Below, in pieces: positions 46,944 to 58,860 of a stretch of 64,000 bases of DNA. A model generated the notes under the pieces. That model saw only the letters and a list, made by a program, of their open reading frames with translations. It was not told where the DNA came from and did no database searches. A program made the position numbers and the translations under genes. The stretch comes from Phragmites australis (lineage: Eukaryota; Streptophyta; Magnoliopsida; Poales; Poaceae). The stretch covers positions 7,481,501-7,545,500 of the forward strand of contig NC_084932.1 in NCBI RefSeq assembly GCF_958298935.1, written 5' to 3'. Within the stretch, counting starts at the first letter, position 1; each line of letters starts with the position of its first letter.

Positions 46944-48160
46944 TCTCTTGAAGCTTCTTCACATCATTTGATCAACACTTTAGAAACATGTGCGCACTCA
47001 AATCCAAACGTGCGACCAGAGATGTCGTTGCATGCCATAGAGCATGAATACAACCAGCCCTCATACTCCTTATATCATTGTCGCCAGTCGTGTCATCATA
47101 TTTACTAGCCTGTTATTGAAAGTCTGTCCTCTCTGCACCATAGTATATTCACCATCTAATTGAACTATCCACTAGCCTTTTCTAGATTGTTTGTCCTATG
47201 CCCACAAACTATCCAGCCCTTTTCTAGATTGCTACTCTATATACCTCAGACGAACCGACAGTAGGATGCTCTACTCCTCGACCACGCCAACCTGCTGACA
47301 GAATACCATCGACAGCATCTGATCACGTCGAGCAATGCAACACCTACCCAATTAATGTCTAGCCAGCCGATCGTTGCCTCCACCCCGCCTACTGCAATTT
47401 TCATCAGCATCTGCAATGCCCTACCACACCCTATATCCATGTTGGGCATGCAGCCCTGCCACAGCTCCAACGCCTGCGCGCGTGCCCGCACGGCGCACCT
47501 CTTTGCATGCACGCTGATCAATATCACCGGTCGCCGTATTATCTGCCTCGCCATGGACTTTATGCCCCGGTTCGTCACTGAACCTGATTGTCATCGTCGA
47601 TCCTTACGCGAACCCGTCAGTTCACGTCATCGCCTGTGAGTCTCCTACGCGTGCCGCACCGCCCTGCCAAGCTGCTTGCGCGTCGCTGTGCACTGCTCGC
47701 ACCATGTTGATTCCTTGCCCAAGTCTGATTCCGCTCGTGAGTTGCCTCCCAACTGCCCCTGTTGCATAGCCCCACCGGTCTCTGAGCGCATGGTTAGAGT
47801 CGACTCTACTCGGCTACAGCACTTGGACACCTCCAGTCGTCTTCGTCTGAAGAAAGAAACACATGCACCGCGCAATACATGCATATGCGTTCATGATATG
47901 ATGACATAACGACAAGCTCGCAGAGGAGTGCCAACAGTTCTGTTAGGCCCTTGGGTGGCCGGTGTTGCAACTATGGGGGGAGCGCTCGTAGCTAGGCTCT
48001 CGGGACGTATGGTTCGGCTGAACCTCATTATCATATTTCCAATGTCGTATATGATCTTGCATGTTCGTCTTGGTAGATCCATGCAGTTGCGCAACATGTG
48101 GAAATCGGTGTGCAGAATCCTGCTCCGCGGGCTAATATTCGAACATGCATTATACACAAT
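46944..48160. other. Intergenic, partly GC-rich
   Basis: A GC-rich stretch at 47250-47900 has overlapping open frames on both strands without recognisable domains. 47928-48080 is the inverted partner of 45008-45205. Confidence 0.35.
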
Positions 48161-48214
48161 CTATCAGGTTTTTCTTGTTTCTTTTAGAGAAACTGGCCAA
48201 CAAAATCTAATAAA

Positions 48215-48440
48215 ATCGTTGCAACCAGTAGTGATACCCTTTAGCACTATCAGTTCTTACCACTAACTGGCATTGACAAGGCATTGTCGGTTCCTACAAC
48301 AATCCGTTAGTGATACATCATTACTAGCTCATAGCTAAAACCCGCAGTGATATTCATTACCAGCTTGTGGCTAAAATCGGCAGTGATATTCACTTTATTA
48401 CTGTCGATTAATGCCACAAGCCAGCAGTGATATGGGACAT
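48215..48440. repeat. CACTA-type subterminal repeat cluster without clear ends
   Basis: CAGTAGTGATA, AACCCGCAGTGATATT and CCAGCAGTGATATG units occur as in the complete elements, but no CACTA terminus pair was found. It is probably a truncated element. Confidence 0.55.
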
Positions 48441-48619
48441 GCTTTCAGAGAGGATGTTTTTGCCCAAAGCTTGGAAGTGCAAAATAAGACACTAAACTTG
48501 GAAGTGCAAAATTTAGACTAAGAAGGTAATTATGAAATAATTTCTTGATTGCACTAAGGAAGATCATTATTACACTAATGAATAAGTTATTGATTACACT
48601 AAATAACCCGATCGACTAT

Positions 48620-49713
48620 CACTACTACAGAAGGGTCATCGGTGTCGGTTCGAAAGCTCCAAGCACACATAAAAAGCCATGCCAGCAAAAACTGGCAGTG
48701 ATAATGATTAACACTGCCGATTAATGTTACGAACTGACAGTGATATTTAAATTATCATTGCCAGTTCATAACTAAAACCGCGAGTGATATTAAGTCATCA
48801 AAAGACGTGCCTTTAATAATCAGCAGTGATAATAACTACCACTGCTAGTTGTATTTAAGAACCGGCAGTGATATAAAAAATGTGTATGTCTTCACGCGCA
48901 TGCATTTTTGGCTTCTCCTAGCGCCTTTAAATGTGCTCTCACACTCGATTGCAACGTGTTCTCTCGCTCGCTCTCGCCTTCTCCCCTTCCACCACTGCCT
49001 TCTCCGGTCACACCTCCCACACCCACGCTATCTCTGGGAGGAGTCCCCACCAACATGGTCATTGGACAAGGTGCTGACGACCTCGGACTCCAACAACTCG
49101 GTAGGGTCCCCCTCCGAGGACAAGGTGTGTGACTTCTTCGTCAACAAGCCGAAGGCGAAGAAGCCCCAGTCAAGCTCGAAGGAGGAGGAGGAGGAGGAGG
49201 CCGGCGATGGCTAGGATGATGACGATGGCGACAGCTTCTTCTTCGTCATCGTGGTCGACAACCGATAGTCGCGTTTACAATTTTTGTGCGCGCGGGTTTA
49301 GGGTTTTTTACACATGGACGTGCATGACGTTAGCTTTTGGTATAGATTAATCGAGATAGTAAGTTAATTATATATTAGTGTGATATAAACCCTAATGTTA
49401 TAGAGATTAGTAATGTAAAGCTCAATTGAATTATTGTCTGAATGTTTAAATTTTTATTTTTTTATTCTGGATTGGGCATCACTGCCAATTCGTAACTGGA
49501 ACAAGCAGTGATAAGTATGCAAATTGACAAAATAAGCTCAATAACCAGCAGTGATTGTACATATCATTGCCGGTCCATTATATGAACTAACAGTGATATG
49601 TACAATACCAGTTCCGTAACCGATAGTAATAATCATAAATTATCACTATCGGTTCAAAAACCGGCAATAATGCAGTTTTTTAACCGGTAGTGATGACGTT
49701 TTCTGTGGTAGTG
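48620..49713. mobile_element. Non-autonomous CACTA element 4
   Basis: Starts CACTACTACAGAAGGGTCA and ends, complemented, CACTACCACAGAAAACGTCA. Flanks are TAT/TAC. Dense CCGGCAGTGAT units at both ends. The interior plus-strand frame encodes a Ser/Pro-rich then acidic peptide (DFFVNKPKAKKPQSSSKEEE), possibly captured or transposon-derived. Confidence 0.82.
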
Positions 49714-49803
49714 TACACAATATATAAGGTCCCGATTACAAAAGTTCCAGATTACACAAAAACCAACATCTGCATTACAAAAGATTGGCACTAAGCCTAT
49801 GCT

Positions 49804-50707
49804 AGCTTATGCTTCTTCGACGACATGCCACTATTGTCATCATCATCGTCCGACAACAATGACGACTTCTCGAGCCCATCCCAATCAATGATGTCATTGT
49901 CATTGTCATCCTCCAAGCTCCCTCATAAGTAATGAGTGGCATAGCCCATAGTAGAAGTCCCCTTTTTTTCTCCATTTCTTTATTACCCCAGAGGGGCCCA
50001 CCCTGGTGGGATCAAGAGAAAGAAAGGACGGGGGGGGGGGGGGGGCGACCATGTCTTTTTTGAGGGACAGTTGAACGAGCAATCCTAACATCCTATCTAT
50101 ACCCTTGTTCCCCCGCAGGGGTCCCTCCGATATAGCATCGTGTCAATCACTATCACAGAGTGGCATTTCTGGTGCCACTCAGTGGGCTCTTCTAGCTAGC
50201 GTTTGTAAGGAAGAGTGGTTCACGACCTGTGCCTTCTTGTCCTTTGTTGCTCAAGTCTATAACCTTTCTTACCAGGGAATGTATCGATACCTTGATTCGA
50301 TCGAGGGCGACATCAGCCTCTTCCTCCTCCTCGTCGTCAAGGTCGGAGCCCTCGGCACCAGCGTCCTCCTTCTCCTTGGAAGATGTGTCATCCTCAACAT
50401 CGGTGTCCTTCGAGCTTGTTGGCTCGTGTGGCTGCAGAGTGCCCTTCATGAAGTTATCTAAGTCGTAATCGCGTGGGCATGAGAGGTCATCAAAGGAAAA
50501 GGAGAGGTCATCGGAGGAGGCCACCATTGCCTCCTCCGATGATGATGATGACGATGGTGACAGAGGAGAGGCCAAAGGTGGCAGCGGTGGAGGAGGAGTG
50601 GCAGGTGGCGGCAGTGGAGGAGAGGCCATGATGGTGTACCTAGGAACTTTGCGCGGTGGAGGAGGAGCGACGGTTACAGGATGGAATGAGGAGATCGGGA
50701 AGGGCAA
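49804..50707 (-). pseudogene. Proline-rich/acidic hypothetical protein, fragmented
   Basis: From 50707 the minus strand reads MPFPISSFHPVTVAPPPPRK, then an internal MASPPLPPPATPPPP, a Ser/Asp stretch (SSDDLSFSFDDLSCPRDYDL), an acidic block (DLDDEEEEEADVALD) and VRKVIDLSNKGQEGTGRE, stopping at 50192. Further down, in other frames, are VIKKWRKKGDFYYG (about 49955) and an acidic tail IIDWDGLEKSSLLSDDDDDN ending KKHKLA at 49804. The order suggests one gene broken by frame changes or introns. I do not recognise it. Composition resembles the acidic peptide in the neighbouring CACTA 4, so a transposon origin is likely. A 17-base run of G lies near 50030. Confidence 0.4.
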
Positions 50708-50909
50708 GTAGTTTTAATTGCTGTTCGAGGAAGACGAAGTGATGAAAAATGAAGGACCACATAGTTTTAATGGTGCAAAAGACAAAGGAACGTGCGAAAA
50801 ATGAGGCAATGAGGTATGAGGCAGTTATACTATCACTACTAGTTATAGTTACAAATTGACAGTTATACTAGCATATTTCCCATCCAATTTGGAGACGCTG
50901 ATCAAATGG

Positions 50910-51720
50910 TTAAACATATGGTACAGAATCATAGGGCATGCCTGATTTAGTATTTGTAGTAGATGAGCCATGAGCAGCCTTGTAGCGATGGCAACTGCCT
51001 GCATTGCGTGAACTAGGAACTTACCGTTACTATTGTATGCCTGGGCAATGCAGGGTCCACACCTGAATGGCCTGTGTGGACGCCTGCAACATCCAAACCG
51101 ACGATGCTTGCAACAGCTTGCAGCCATGCAGAACGATTCAGAAACAGGTACAGGGGATGGACAATGGCAGATGCAGAACGATTCAGAAACTGCTGTAGGT
51201 ATCTTCACTACAGATTTCCTCAACAGATATGACCTGCATTTTCTATGTTGCTTGATGTTTAATTCTCCTGTTTAAACGCAATCAAGCAAACACAATTTGA
51301 AAACAATGTAGAAGACAGCAGAATGATCATTCAAAGCCATCAAACCCCTGTTACATAAGAAATATACTAATTGTCTCTGCGTTTATGTTTGTGAAGCCAG
51401 GTCAGATGGCCAGTCTATGATCAAAAAGTCATTAAGTCAAAACTGGCGACATGACGCCACAAGACAAGCCATGCACAACATCGGAAACTTGGGAATACTT
51501 GCTCAAGGCTTATATCATTTTCACAAGAGATTATGATCCCAATAAAATACTCAACACATGCCTTGACAAGACACTCACACCATTTCCCAAAATTATATAC
51601 TCTCCGAAGAGCACCCCCAGGAGAGCCAACTCAAGATGACCCCAAGCAGGAACACAGCATCGGCACTGGAATACATTGAAGATGGTGTATTCCCTTTGTT
51701 ACTTGCTTTGCTTGCAGCGA
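50910..51720. repeat. Segmental duplication copy B (paralogue of 26846-29370)
   Basis: Shorter copy lacking the LINE and the hAT MITE. It has GCATCCAAACCGACGATGCTTG-type text at about 51088, CTGTAGGTATCTTCAC at the LINE-empty site (about 51192), the GTTTAAACGCAATCAAGCA module at 51273, and GTTTATGTTTGTGAAGCCAG at 51381. It abuts the 3' end of the SKIP35 gene. Confidence 0.8.
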
Positions 51721-51752
51721 CGGATGCAGTTTGAGAGGAACCTGGCCTGCCT

Positions 51753-54700
51753 TCAGGTTTGTATCATGAAACACGGGATGTGATGCTCCAAGATGGCCAA
51801 GAGCTCTCTGCTTTGGCTACTCCTATCCAGTTGCCGGCCTTCGAGCCTACTTGCAGCCTCCACAAGCTGCCCTCTCAGCCTTTGCGGCAAAAGCCGCCCA
51901 CTGGAATTGATGCATTCTTTATAGAGTGGCAGGTAGGCCATGCCAATCACCAGTTCAAGCGGGAGGTCCCTTAGGCAGATTGGTGACTCACCCCTTTCCA
52001 TTATCCTCATGAAGTTGACAAAGTGCTGTTGCGCAGATGCAAATCCTGCAGAAAAGGCTGCCTCGGACCAATGCTCATTCATGAAAGACCTAAGCTTTGC
52101 ATCCACAGCCTCATCAGCAGATCTTGCGATACTGTCTGCCACAGCATATGTGGCAGCTGGGTCATTGAGGAAGTTCGAGCGGAGAAGAAAATCCACACCA
52201 TGCAGGGAACCTGTGCTCCTCTCACCAGCTGCCTTGATAATTTCAATGCTGAGGGGGGCAAGAACATGTTGCGGAACAAGAGGCAGAAGATAAGCAGCAA
52301 TTGCAACCTGGCTACTGGAGGTGGCAGCGGTGAGAGCTAGGCAAAGCTCCATTTCTTGACACCCATGGTTAACAAACCATTCAACAACTTGGAGGCATCC
52401 ACGTTCAGCAGCCCTCATTAAAGGGCCAAGAAAGCCAACAGCATTACCTTCTTCAACCAAGCATCCCATTGTTTCGATCTTCCCATAGTGAGCGGCAAAG
52501 CCAAGGGCTAGATCCACATCAATGTCCAAGCTGTTCCTTTGAGCAATCTGAAAACAGAAGTGCAAACAATTAAATGCATTCAAATGCTTCCAGTTGCCAT
52601 TGCTTCAACAACAGATAGAATATTGTCAAATATCACTAAGCACACGATAAAAATGAACAACCTCGTAATAAGCAGAAATAGCTTCTAAATTAGGGCACAA
52701 AAAATGTTAGCGCTTGCACAAGAAAGGAAAAGAAGCAATCATCTAGTGTACAAAGTTTTTCATATTTGAGCAATGGCCCCACCATAATAAACTGCATCGC
52801 AAGCTTCATTTGATTTTTCACACGACGCGCATGCATCGCAATCTGAATTTGGCCCACAATGAGTGAAAAAAACAAGTTTATATGAATTACAAGGATACTA
52901 CGCTTCTACGTTAGCTATCTTCATCTTGTACCACGACTGTAATGTGTTTGATACCATATCACCAGGCAGTGCTGGTCAGCTCAATTCAGGAACACCTCCA
53001 TCTTGACTATTAATACAGTTTGTACAACAGAAAAATTGGTTATTGCGGCTATCCTATAAAAAGATTACTAATCGAAATGACAATATCTTGAACTACTATT
53101 ACAGGTGATGGAATTTAATCTCAATAAACTCACGAAATTGACTTGTTAAACCTTAAATTCAGAGGTTCTTTGAGGTAAGTATGTGACCTTGCTCCTGAAT
53201 TGCCAACGCGATTACCATCAATATGGATTAAGTCAGTCGTTAATGAGCATCCAACCAACTAATCCATGAAGGCATGGATCTCTCCACAGTTTTGGAAGGT
53301 TCATAATTCAGAATAGATCACACATGAACACCGAAGCAGGTTGCGCACCATATATTATTCAGCATGACTGTAATGGTCCAAAAAGAAAAGGTCCTATTTC
53401 CAGCCAATCCAAAAGGAAAGAAACGAAAAGGTCTGGATCACTAGCATAGAGGAAATAGGGTATGCTGCAAAAGGTTTTCTATTCATCTAACTGTGATCTG
53501 GTGACTATCGGGGACCATTGTGTGGTGCAAGCAATTAAGAACCATTTATTAGTGCTGCATCTATACTATCAGCTCAAATGGGTTATTAAAAGGACCATTG
53601 TGTGGTGCAAGCAATTAAGAACCATTTATTAGTGCTGCATCTATACTATCAGCTCAAAGGGGTTGTTAAACTAAATTGTATGAGTATCCATATTATTACC
53701 TGAAGTAAGATCCGCACGAGTTCAGTGCTCCCATAGCGTGCAGCTTCAAGAAAGCATTGGTTCACATTGTCTGCGCCACCCTCTACCAACAACTCTAAAA
53801 GACCTTGTATTGCAGCTGCCGAGATTCCCGATGTCCATCCTTGGTCGAAGGTGGTTGAGAAGAGTGTAAGAGGAAAGCATGCAGCATCAAATGCCTCCGT
53901 GAAATCCTTCCCGGTAAGCTCATTATCAGCAAGATCCAGAAATGTCTTGAAAGCAGACAACTGAAGCTGAACCTCAATGATAGTGTCCTGGTTTCCTCTG
54001 CCCTTATTCTCACGCACACGCGAATGTAGCCCAATGCACTTTAGAGCCCATTCTGTAAACTTATGCACCTTTGCACTTGCTTCTGCCTTCAATACTTCAT
54101 CACCTTGCGATTCTTGAAGCCGCTCATGCAATCTGAAACATGCAGAACAATTATTCAAAGTTGCTGCCAAAGAGTACCACGTCAATTTCAATAATTATGT
54201 AAGGTGTGAAGTCAAATGAAAATATCGAATTCGAAAAGACTCCTGCAATTCCAAAGCATGCAATTCTTGTGAACATGTAACGGTTGAAGCCGTCTTCGAC
54301 AAACTTACTTTTGACCCATGAAGCTCACAGCATCGGCTAGGCTAGTCGAGCGTCCCCTGCATGCCGACACACATGACGCAAGGAACGATGTCCGGAGCGC
54401 AGCACGTGTGAAATCCTTGGCTCCCTCGGACACAATCCTTCTGATCAACCCCACAACCGCATGCAGCTCCTCCCTGTCGCTCAAGAACCAAATAGCATCC
54501 ACTGCCACACAGAGCACATCGTTGAGCCCTTGCGCATCAGCCATCCCAACCAGCCCCTCGGCGCTCTCCCAATCGTGCGAGCTCACCGCATGCTGGAACG
54601 ACCGGCTAAGCTCCACCCGGTCTTGCCTTGAGAGCTTCCTCTCCTGCTGCCTGACACTCTCCTTGTCCTGATTACCAAGCTCCAAATCCAGGTCCTCCCC

Positions 54701-55060
54701 GAAGTCCGAGCTCAACGATCTCGGCTTCCTGGCCACACAACCCTTTGAGTTCTTGGAATCCTTGGGTGGCAAGGGGCGCTCCTTGGAGCAGCCATTATTG
54801 GCTTCCACCATGCCGCCGCTCTCGGCGACGCCTGGTTCATCCATGTCCATCTCCGAGGACCCCAGTGGCTCCTCCCGCTTCAGGTTCTTGCTCTCAACCT
54901 CCTTGCCCTTGGATCCAATCTTCTTGCAACGAAGGAGCCACACATTAGGCTTCCAAACGAATTTTAGAAAAATTAAAGAAAAGGGAATAACTCCTGCAAA
55001 TCTCTACCTACGAATCAAATTAATACTCACCTCCGAATTTTTCTTCGTCTCCACTTCCAT
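51753..55060 (-). CDS. SKIP35: SKIP35-like ankyrin-repeat protein (four coding exons)
   Basis: Predicted coding exons are 55031-55060 (MEVETKKNSE), about 54309-54922, 53700-54132 and 51753-52547, giving about 622 aa with phases that join exactly. Junctions are GAG|GTGAGT, AA|GTAAGT, TTTCAG|A, CAG|GTAATA and TTTTCAG|ATT; the exon 2 acceptor near 54920 is ambiguous by one codon. The N-terminal quarter is acidic and low-complexity (REEPLGSSEMDMDEPG). The middle has SFQHAVSSHDWESAEGLVGM and DAVSFMGQKLHERLQES. The C-terminal half contains ankyrin-like helices (DLALGFAAHYGKIETMGCLV, PLMRAAERGCLQVVEWFVNH). This matches plant SKIP35, a SKP1-interacting partner linked to SCF ubiquitin ligases; substrates are unknown to me. 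I chose the upstream ATG at 55060 over the in-frame ATG at 54943 because the splice pair joins it in frame and the latter sits in intron text. The gene appears intact. Confidence 0.85.
52548..53699 (-). other. Intron 3 of the SKIP35-like gene
   Basis: 1,152 nt with a GTAATA donor and TTTTCAG acceptor (minus strand). It contains an 80-bp tandem duplication (53512-53671). No embedded gene was seen. Confidence 0.75.
53512..53671. repeat. 80-bp tandem duplication in the intron
   Basis: Two nearly identical units starting GGACCATTGTGTGGTGCAAG, differing at only a few positions near their ends. This indicates a recent duplication. Confidence 0.92.
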
Positions 55061-55720
55061 CTCCTACCTCTGATCCAACCTGCGAAATTCCTCTAAAGAA
55101 ATCAGACAAACGGATCGAGAATAAAAATAGCTGAAATGAGCGCGAAACAGATCGAACCCACCTCAGGGAACAACAGATAGGATTTAGCACTGAGTGGCAG
55201 AATCCGAACGGACGAATCCCTCCTGGCACGAATCAAGAACCGACCAAGAAAATCCAAGCAACAGCGCCGCCGCCGCCGCAACCAGCTGCAAGAACGGATC
55301 GAAATCAAATGAATTAATTGGATTCTCGACGGGCAACAAGAGGGAAAGAACCAATCAAAAAGAAGGTGCGCGGATTTGTAACCGTACCAGAAATCGATAA
55401 AGGCAGAATTTATTTATTTTTTGGTCTTTTTCCCAATTAATTAGAGGAGAAGCATAGGAAAGAAAGAAGAGTGGTGGGGAACGATAATAGTGTGATGAGA
55501 CGAATTGATGAGCTGATATCGAAAGGAGGGGGAGGAGGAGCCACTGCCTGCCTCGCTCGCGGCCCTGCGACTCCGGAGCTTCCCTCTCTCCTCTCCTTCG
55601 ACGAGGGGAGGAGGAAGAAGAAGAAATACGCTCTCTCTCTCCCCTCTCTGCCTCTCTCTGTCGCACACACCACTCCGGAGCCTCGCTCTCTCTCCTTTTC
55701 TTTCAGCTTTTTTTAGGGGT
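55061..55720 (-). promoter_or_regulatory. 5'UTR with two probable introns, and promoter region of the SKIP35-like gene
   Basis: On the minus strand, plausible splice pairs are TTCTG|GTACGG (55387) to CTTGCAG|CTGG (55286), and CTGAG|GTGGGT (55160) to TTCGCAG|GTTGG (55080). They remove 102 and 81 nt before the start codon. A GA-rich minus-strand stretch (55620-55700) is typical of plant 5'UTRs. The transcription start is not determined. Confidence 0.5.
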
Positions 55721-55927
55721 GCTGGATTCGCCTGCTCTGCATTTTCTGTGTGGTATTGCAGGCCCGGTTTTAGCTTTTTTTTAAACCCACTGGAAAGTGG
55801 AGTACTTTCTAGATTGTTGAAAGCTGGTTTAATCAGCAGGTACAAAACCTACCAAATATTATTATGCTTAGAGTAATTTGTGGTAATTACCCTTTATTAA
55901 ATAAGAACTGAATAAACACATACTCTA

Positions 55928-56640
55928 TGGGCGCATTTGGCAAGCGATGGGAACGATAACGGAGGTTAGAGGGGTGAGTTGAGTGGGAGTTGAATTTTGT
56001 AAGGTAGTGTTTGGTTGGAGAGCGAGATGGGATGGGATAATTCTATTTATATATTTAGGGTGGGATGAGATGGTTCAGAATCAAATGCTTGTTTGGTAGG
56101 TGGGATGAAAAGAGTCTATTTTAGTACTCGGGCCCATCGTTAGCGTCACAATCGAAGTGGGATGGCTGCGTTCGGCTTTTTTTTAACAACTCCGTCCCTA
56201 ATCTTTGAAAAATATTTTCTGATTCAGAAACATTCCATCCCACTGAATTCCAACCAAATAACTCAAAAACGAAATAGATCTACTCCGTCCCACCCCATCC
56301 CACGAATTAAACATTACCTAAGTTCCAGTTTCTTGTTTGGCTTGTGATGTAAGTTAAGAGTTTAAGAGTGAATATTGTTTATTCTTGGTTGCTAGGTTTA
56401 GAGTGGGAACTTAAAACATAAGTTACAATAAACAATGAAGATGTAATCATTTTCCACTAGCTACATAACTCTCACCCGATTAACTCCCCTTCCATTGAGA
56501 AGAGAATGGTGGAGTCCCTCCATAAACTCTTATTTTCTATCCCACCAAAACTCACTCTCACGAAAAACAAACAAGAGATTTTTAAGCTGCTGCTCTAAAA
56601 ACTTATATTCCCTTCCACCAATTACCTCCAACAAAACAGC
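55928..56640. mobile_element. Possible larger MITE containing the 56003-56318 Tourist
   Basis: GGGCGCATTTGGCAAGCGAT at 55928 and the complement of CCAACAAAACAGCC near 56640 resemble GGC-GTTTGG-type MITE ends, with CTCTATG-like text outside. The pairing is weak, so treat this as tentative. Confidence 0.3.
56003..56318. mobile_element. Tourist-type (PIF/Harbinger) MITE, 316 bp
   Basis: Left end GGTAGTGTTTGGTTGG, right end complement GGTAATGTTTAATTCG. Inner GGGATGGGAT versus ATCCCATCCC text is also inverted. TSD TAA is present at 56000-56002 and 56319-56321. Confidence 0.85.
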
Positions 56641-56962
56641 CTCTATGGATTTTGAGTTCCTAGTAGCTACTTATTTGACCATTTGAACCTTTTGTGGTAT
56701 ATTAATTCATGTGTGTTAATGAACCAAACAGTGAGCAGAGCATACTTTGTTGCATCCATTTTAAAGGTAGTTCACATTAATTTTATTGGGCGAGTTTAAT
56801 CTGGAATGTTGTTAGCCTCACAAGACTTACATCCATATGAGCTCTGAAATACAGTGGTGATCTTTGCTCACTTAAGAATGCATATATTTTAAGATTTGAC
56901 ATTCCAAAGACACTTAAATAGTAATATACCATTGTAAATGGGGTTAATAGTGAAAATACTAA

Positions 56963-57314
56963 GGCCTTGTTTGGAGCGAAAGAATGCAAAACAAAGGAAG
57001 GGTGAAAACATATGAATAGGATAGAGTAAAAAGTGGAAAACTATAAGAATCCAAAATACATGAATGAAAATTTTGGATTGTTTGGATCATAGGAACAAGA
57101 GAAAGAGCAGCACTAAAAGGGAGAGAGCAAGCGAAGATTCTTTCCCTTGGCTTAGAGTGGATGTTTCCTTTCCTCCGTTTCATACAAGAAATCAAGACTT
57201 TCCAAAGGAACGGGGAGCCTCGATTCTCCATTCAAACATTGTGTGACATCAGCAAAATATAGTAACTGTTTTCCTTTGAAACTCCTCTGTAGAACCTCCA
57301 ATCCAAACGAGGCC
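56963..57314. mobile_element. Tourist-type (PIF/Harbinger) MITE, 352 bp
   Basis: Left end GGCCTTGTTTGGAGCG, right end complement GGCCTCGTTTGGATTGG. TSD TAA at 56960-56962 and 57315-57317. Confidence 0.88.
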
Positions 57315-57718
57315 TAATGGTGTGATAGTGCCTCCCTCTCTACCCTCCATCTCGATCCTAGATTGATCTTCATTCGTTCTGGTCTATTATAGAGCACCAC
57401 TTTATATGTTGAGTGAATGGACTTGTTCATTGTTCTTGATCATATCGCTAGACTTTATACACTCTTTAGCAACAAATATGTAAATGAAAGTATCTCTATT
57501 TGATAGTATTATATATCCTAAATATCATGTTACACTATGAAAAACTAGGATTGAGTACCAACAGAAACTTTAACACCAATGTATATCAACCTGATTTTTA
57601 GTTCTTATGGATAGTGGTGGCAATTCGAATATTGAGGCATCATAATTTAAGTTTGTTTATCACTTGTTGATAGATGAATTGCAAACGAACAAATCTTAAA
57701 TCAACATATTTTGATTAA

Positions 57719-58234
57719 GGGAGAAGTTTGATTTTCACCCTGCAACTATCGCAAAACTTTGATTTTCTTCCTCAAACTCCAACAACCGACATAGGACATT
57801 CCTAAAGTGTTGGAACCAGACAAAAATAGCCCTTAGACGAAAACTAGGGTGGATTTGCCTCAGCGGGTATTACGTCCGGTTCCAACACTTGAGATGTGTC
57901 CCTTGTCTAGTACTCTCTCCGGTCATAATACACGTTGTTTTGGAAAAGGTTTGATTAAACTTTTAAAACTTTGACTAATAATAGTTTTCAAACTATTTAA
58001 ATTAGAAATATTAAAATCATATGTGTAAATTTGTCTTGAAAAATGATTTCATAATATCTAAAATTCAATGGATTTTATAAAATATATTTTTATAGAAAAT
58101 AGTGATCAAAGTTATACATTGGAGATTATGTATTATCCAAAATGACATATATTTATGACCGGATGGAGTAGTTGAGTTGGAGGGGGGAGATTGAACTTTT
58201 GGTATAGTTTGAGGGTGAAAAATGGACTTCTCCC
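57719..58234. mobile_element. Mutator-type MITE containing a Stowaway
   Basis: Left end GGGAGAAGTTTGATTTTCAC and right end complement GGGAGAAGTCCATTTTTCAC. A perfect 9-bp TSD TTTGATTAA is present (57710-57718 and 58235-58243). Without the Stowaway it would be about 260 bp. Confidence 0.88.
57913..58168. mobile_element. Stowaway (Tc1/mariner) MITE nested in the Mutator MITE
   Basis: Ends CTCTCTCCGGTCAT and, complemented, CTCCATCCGGTCATAAA, the grass Stowaway consensus (CTCCCTCCGT class). TA target duplication at 57911-57912 and 58169-58170. 256 bp. Confidence 0.92.
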
Positions 58235-58243
58235 TTTGATTAA

Positions 58244-58860
58244 TTATGAAATATAATGCAGATGCACTTAGGTCGTCAATTTTCATTTTTAGTTCCTCAT
58301 CAAGAGCAATTAAGTGGTTTAAGTATGAATGGTCTATGGATAGAAGGTTCCTCTCGCACTATTTTTGTTTTTATATTCTTAGTTCACTTAGGCCATAGAA
58401 AAATGCCGCTGCTAGCTAACCGCTACAAAATCTAAAAGTGAAAAAAAAATTATACGAGGCCTTTATTTAAGGCCAAAATCAATCCTTTATGTATATACTT
58501 ACAAATTTAATTTACATTACTTTCTAACTTTCTGATAAGTTAATAATTTATTTCTAACTAGGAATGAGGTCCTATGAATGCTCTTGTCTATGGTCGAGTA
58601 TTCTTAATGGTTGTTACCGAAAGCACTTGCGTTCATTTGTTGTTACCACAAATTCTTTTATTAAAATATGGAGGACTACTTTGGTCACACTTCTGTTAGA
58701 GGAGCATCTGTACTTCCTTTTTGTTTTGTTTTGCTGGAAGTCGAAATAATTATCTTTTTCATGATTCGAGTTGTTTATGTTGGTAACATATTAGGTTTTC
58801 TTAGTGCAATTGTTTATTATTTGTTGTACTTAATGAATGGGCTCTGTTGCAACCTAGGGT
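58244..58860. other. Intergenic, AT-rich
   Basis: No gene or element terminus recognised. Confidence 0.4.

Noticed and set aside
47246..47909. GC-rich overlapping frames on both strands as a gene
   Set aside because: No domain, no consistent frame, no splice context. GC content alone keeps the frames open.
54745..55073. Plus-strand frames over the SKIP35 region
   Set aside because: They are antisense shadows of the minus-strand exon 2 and 5'UTR.
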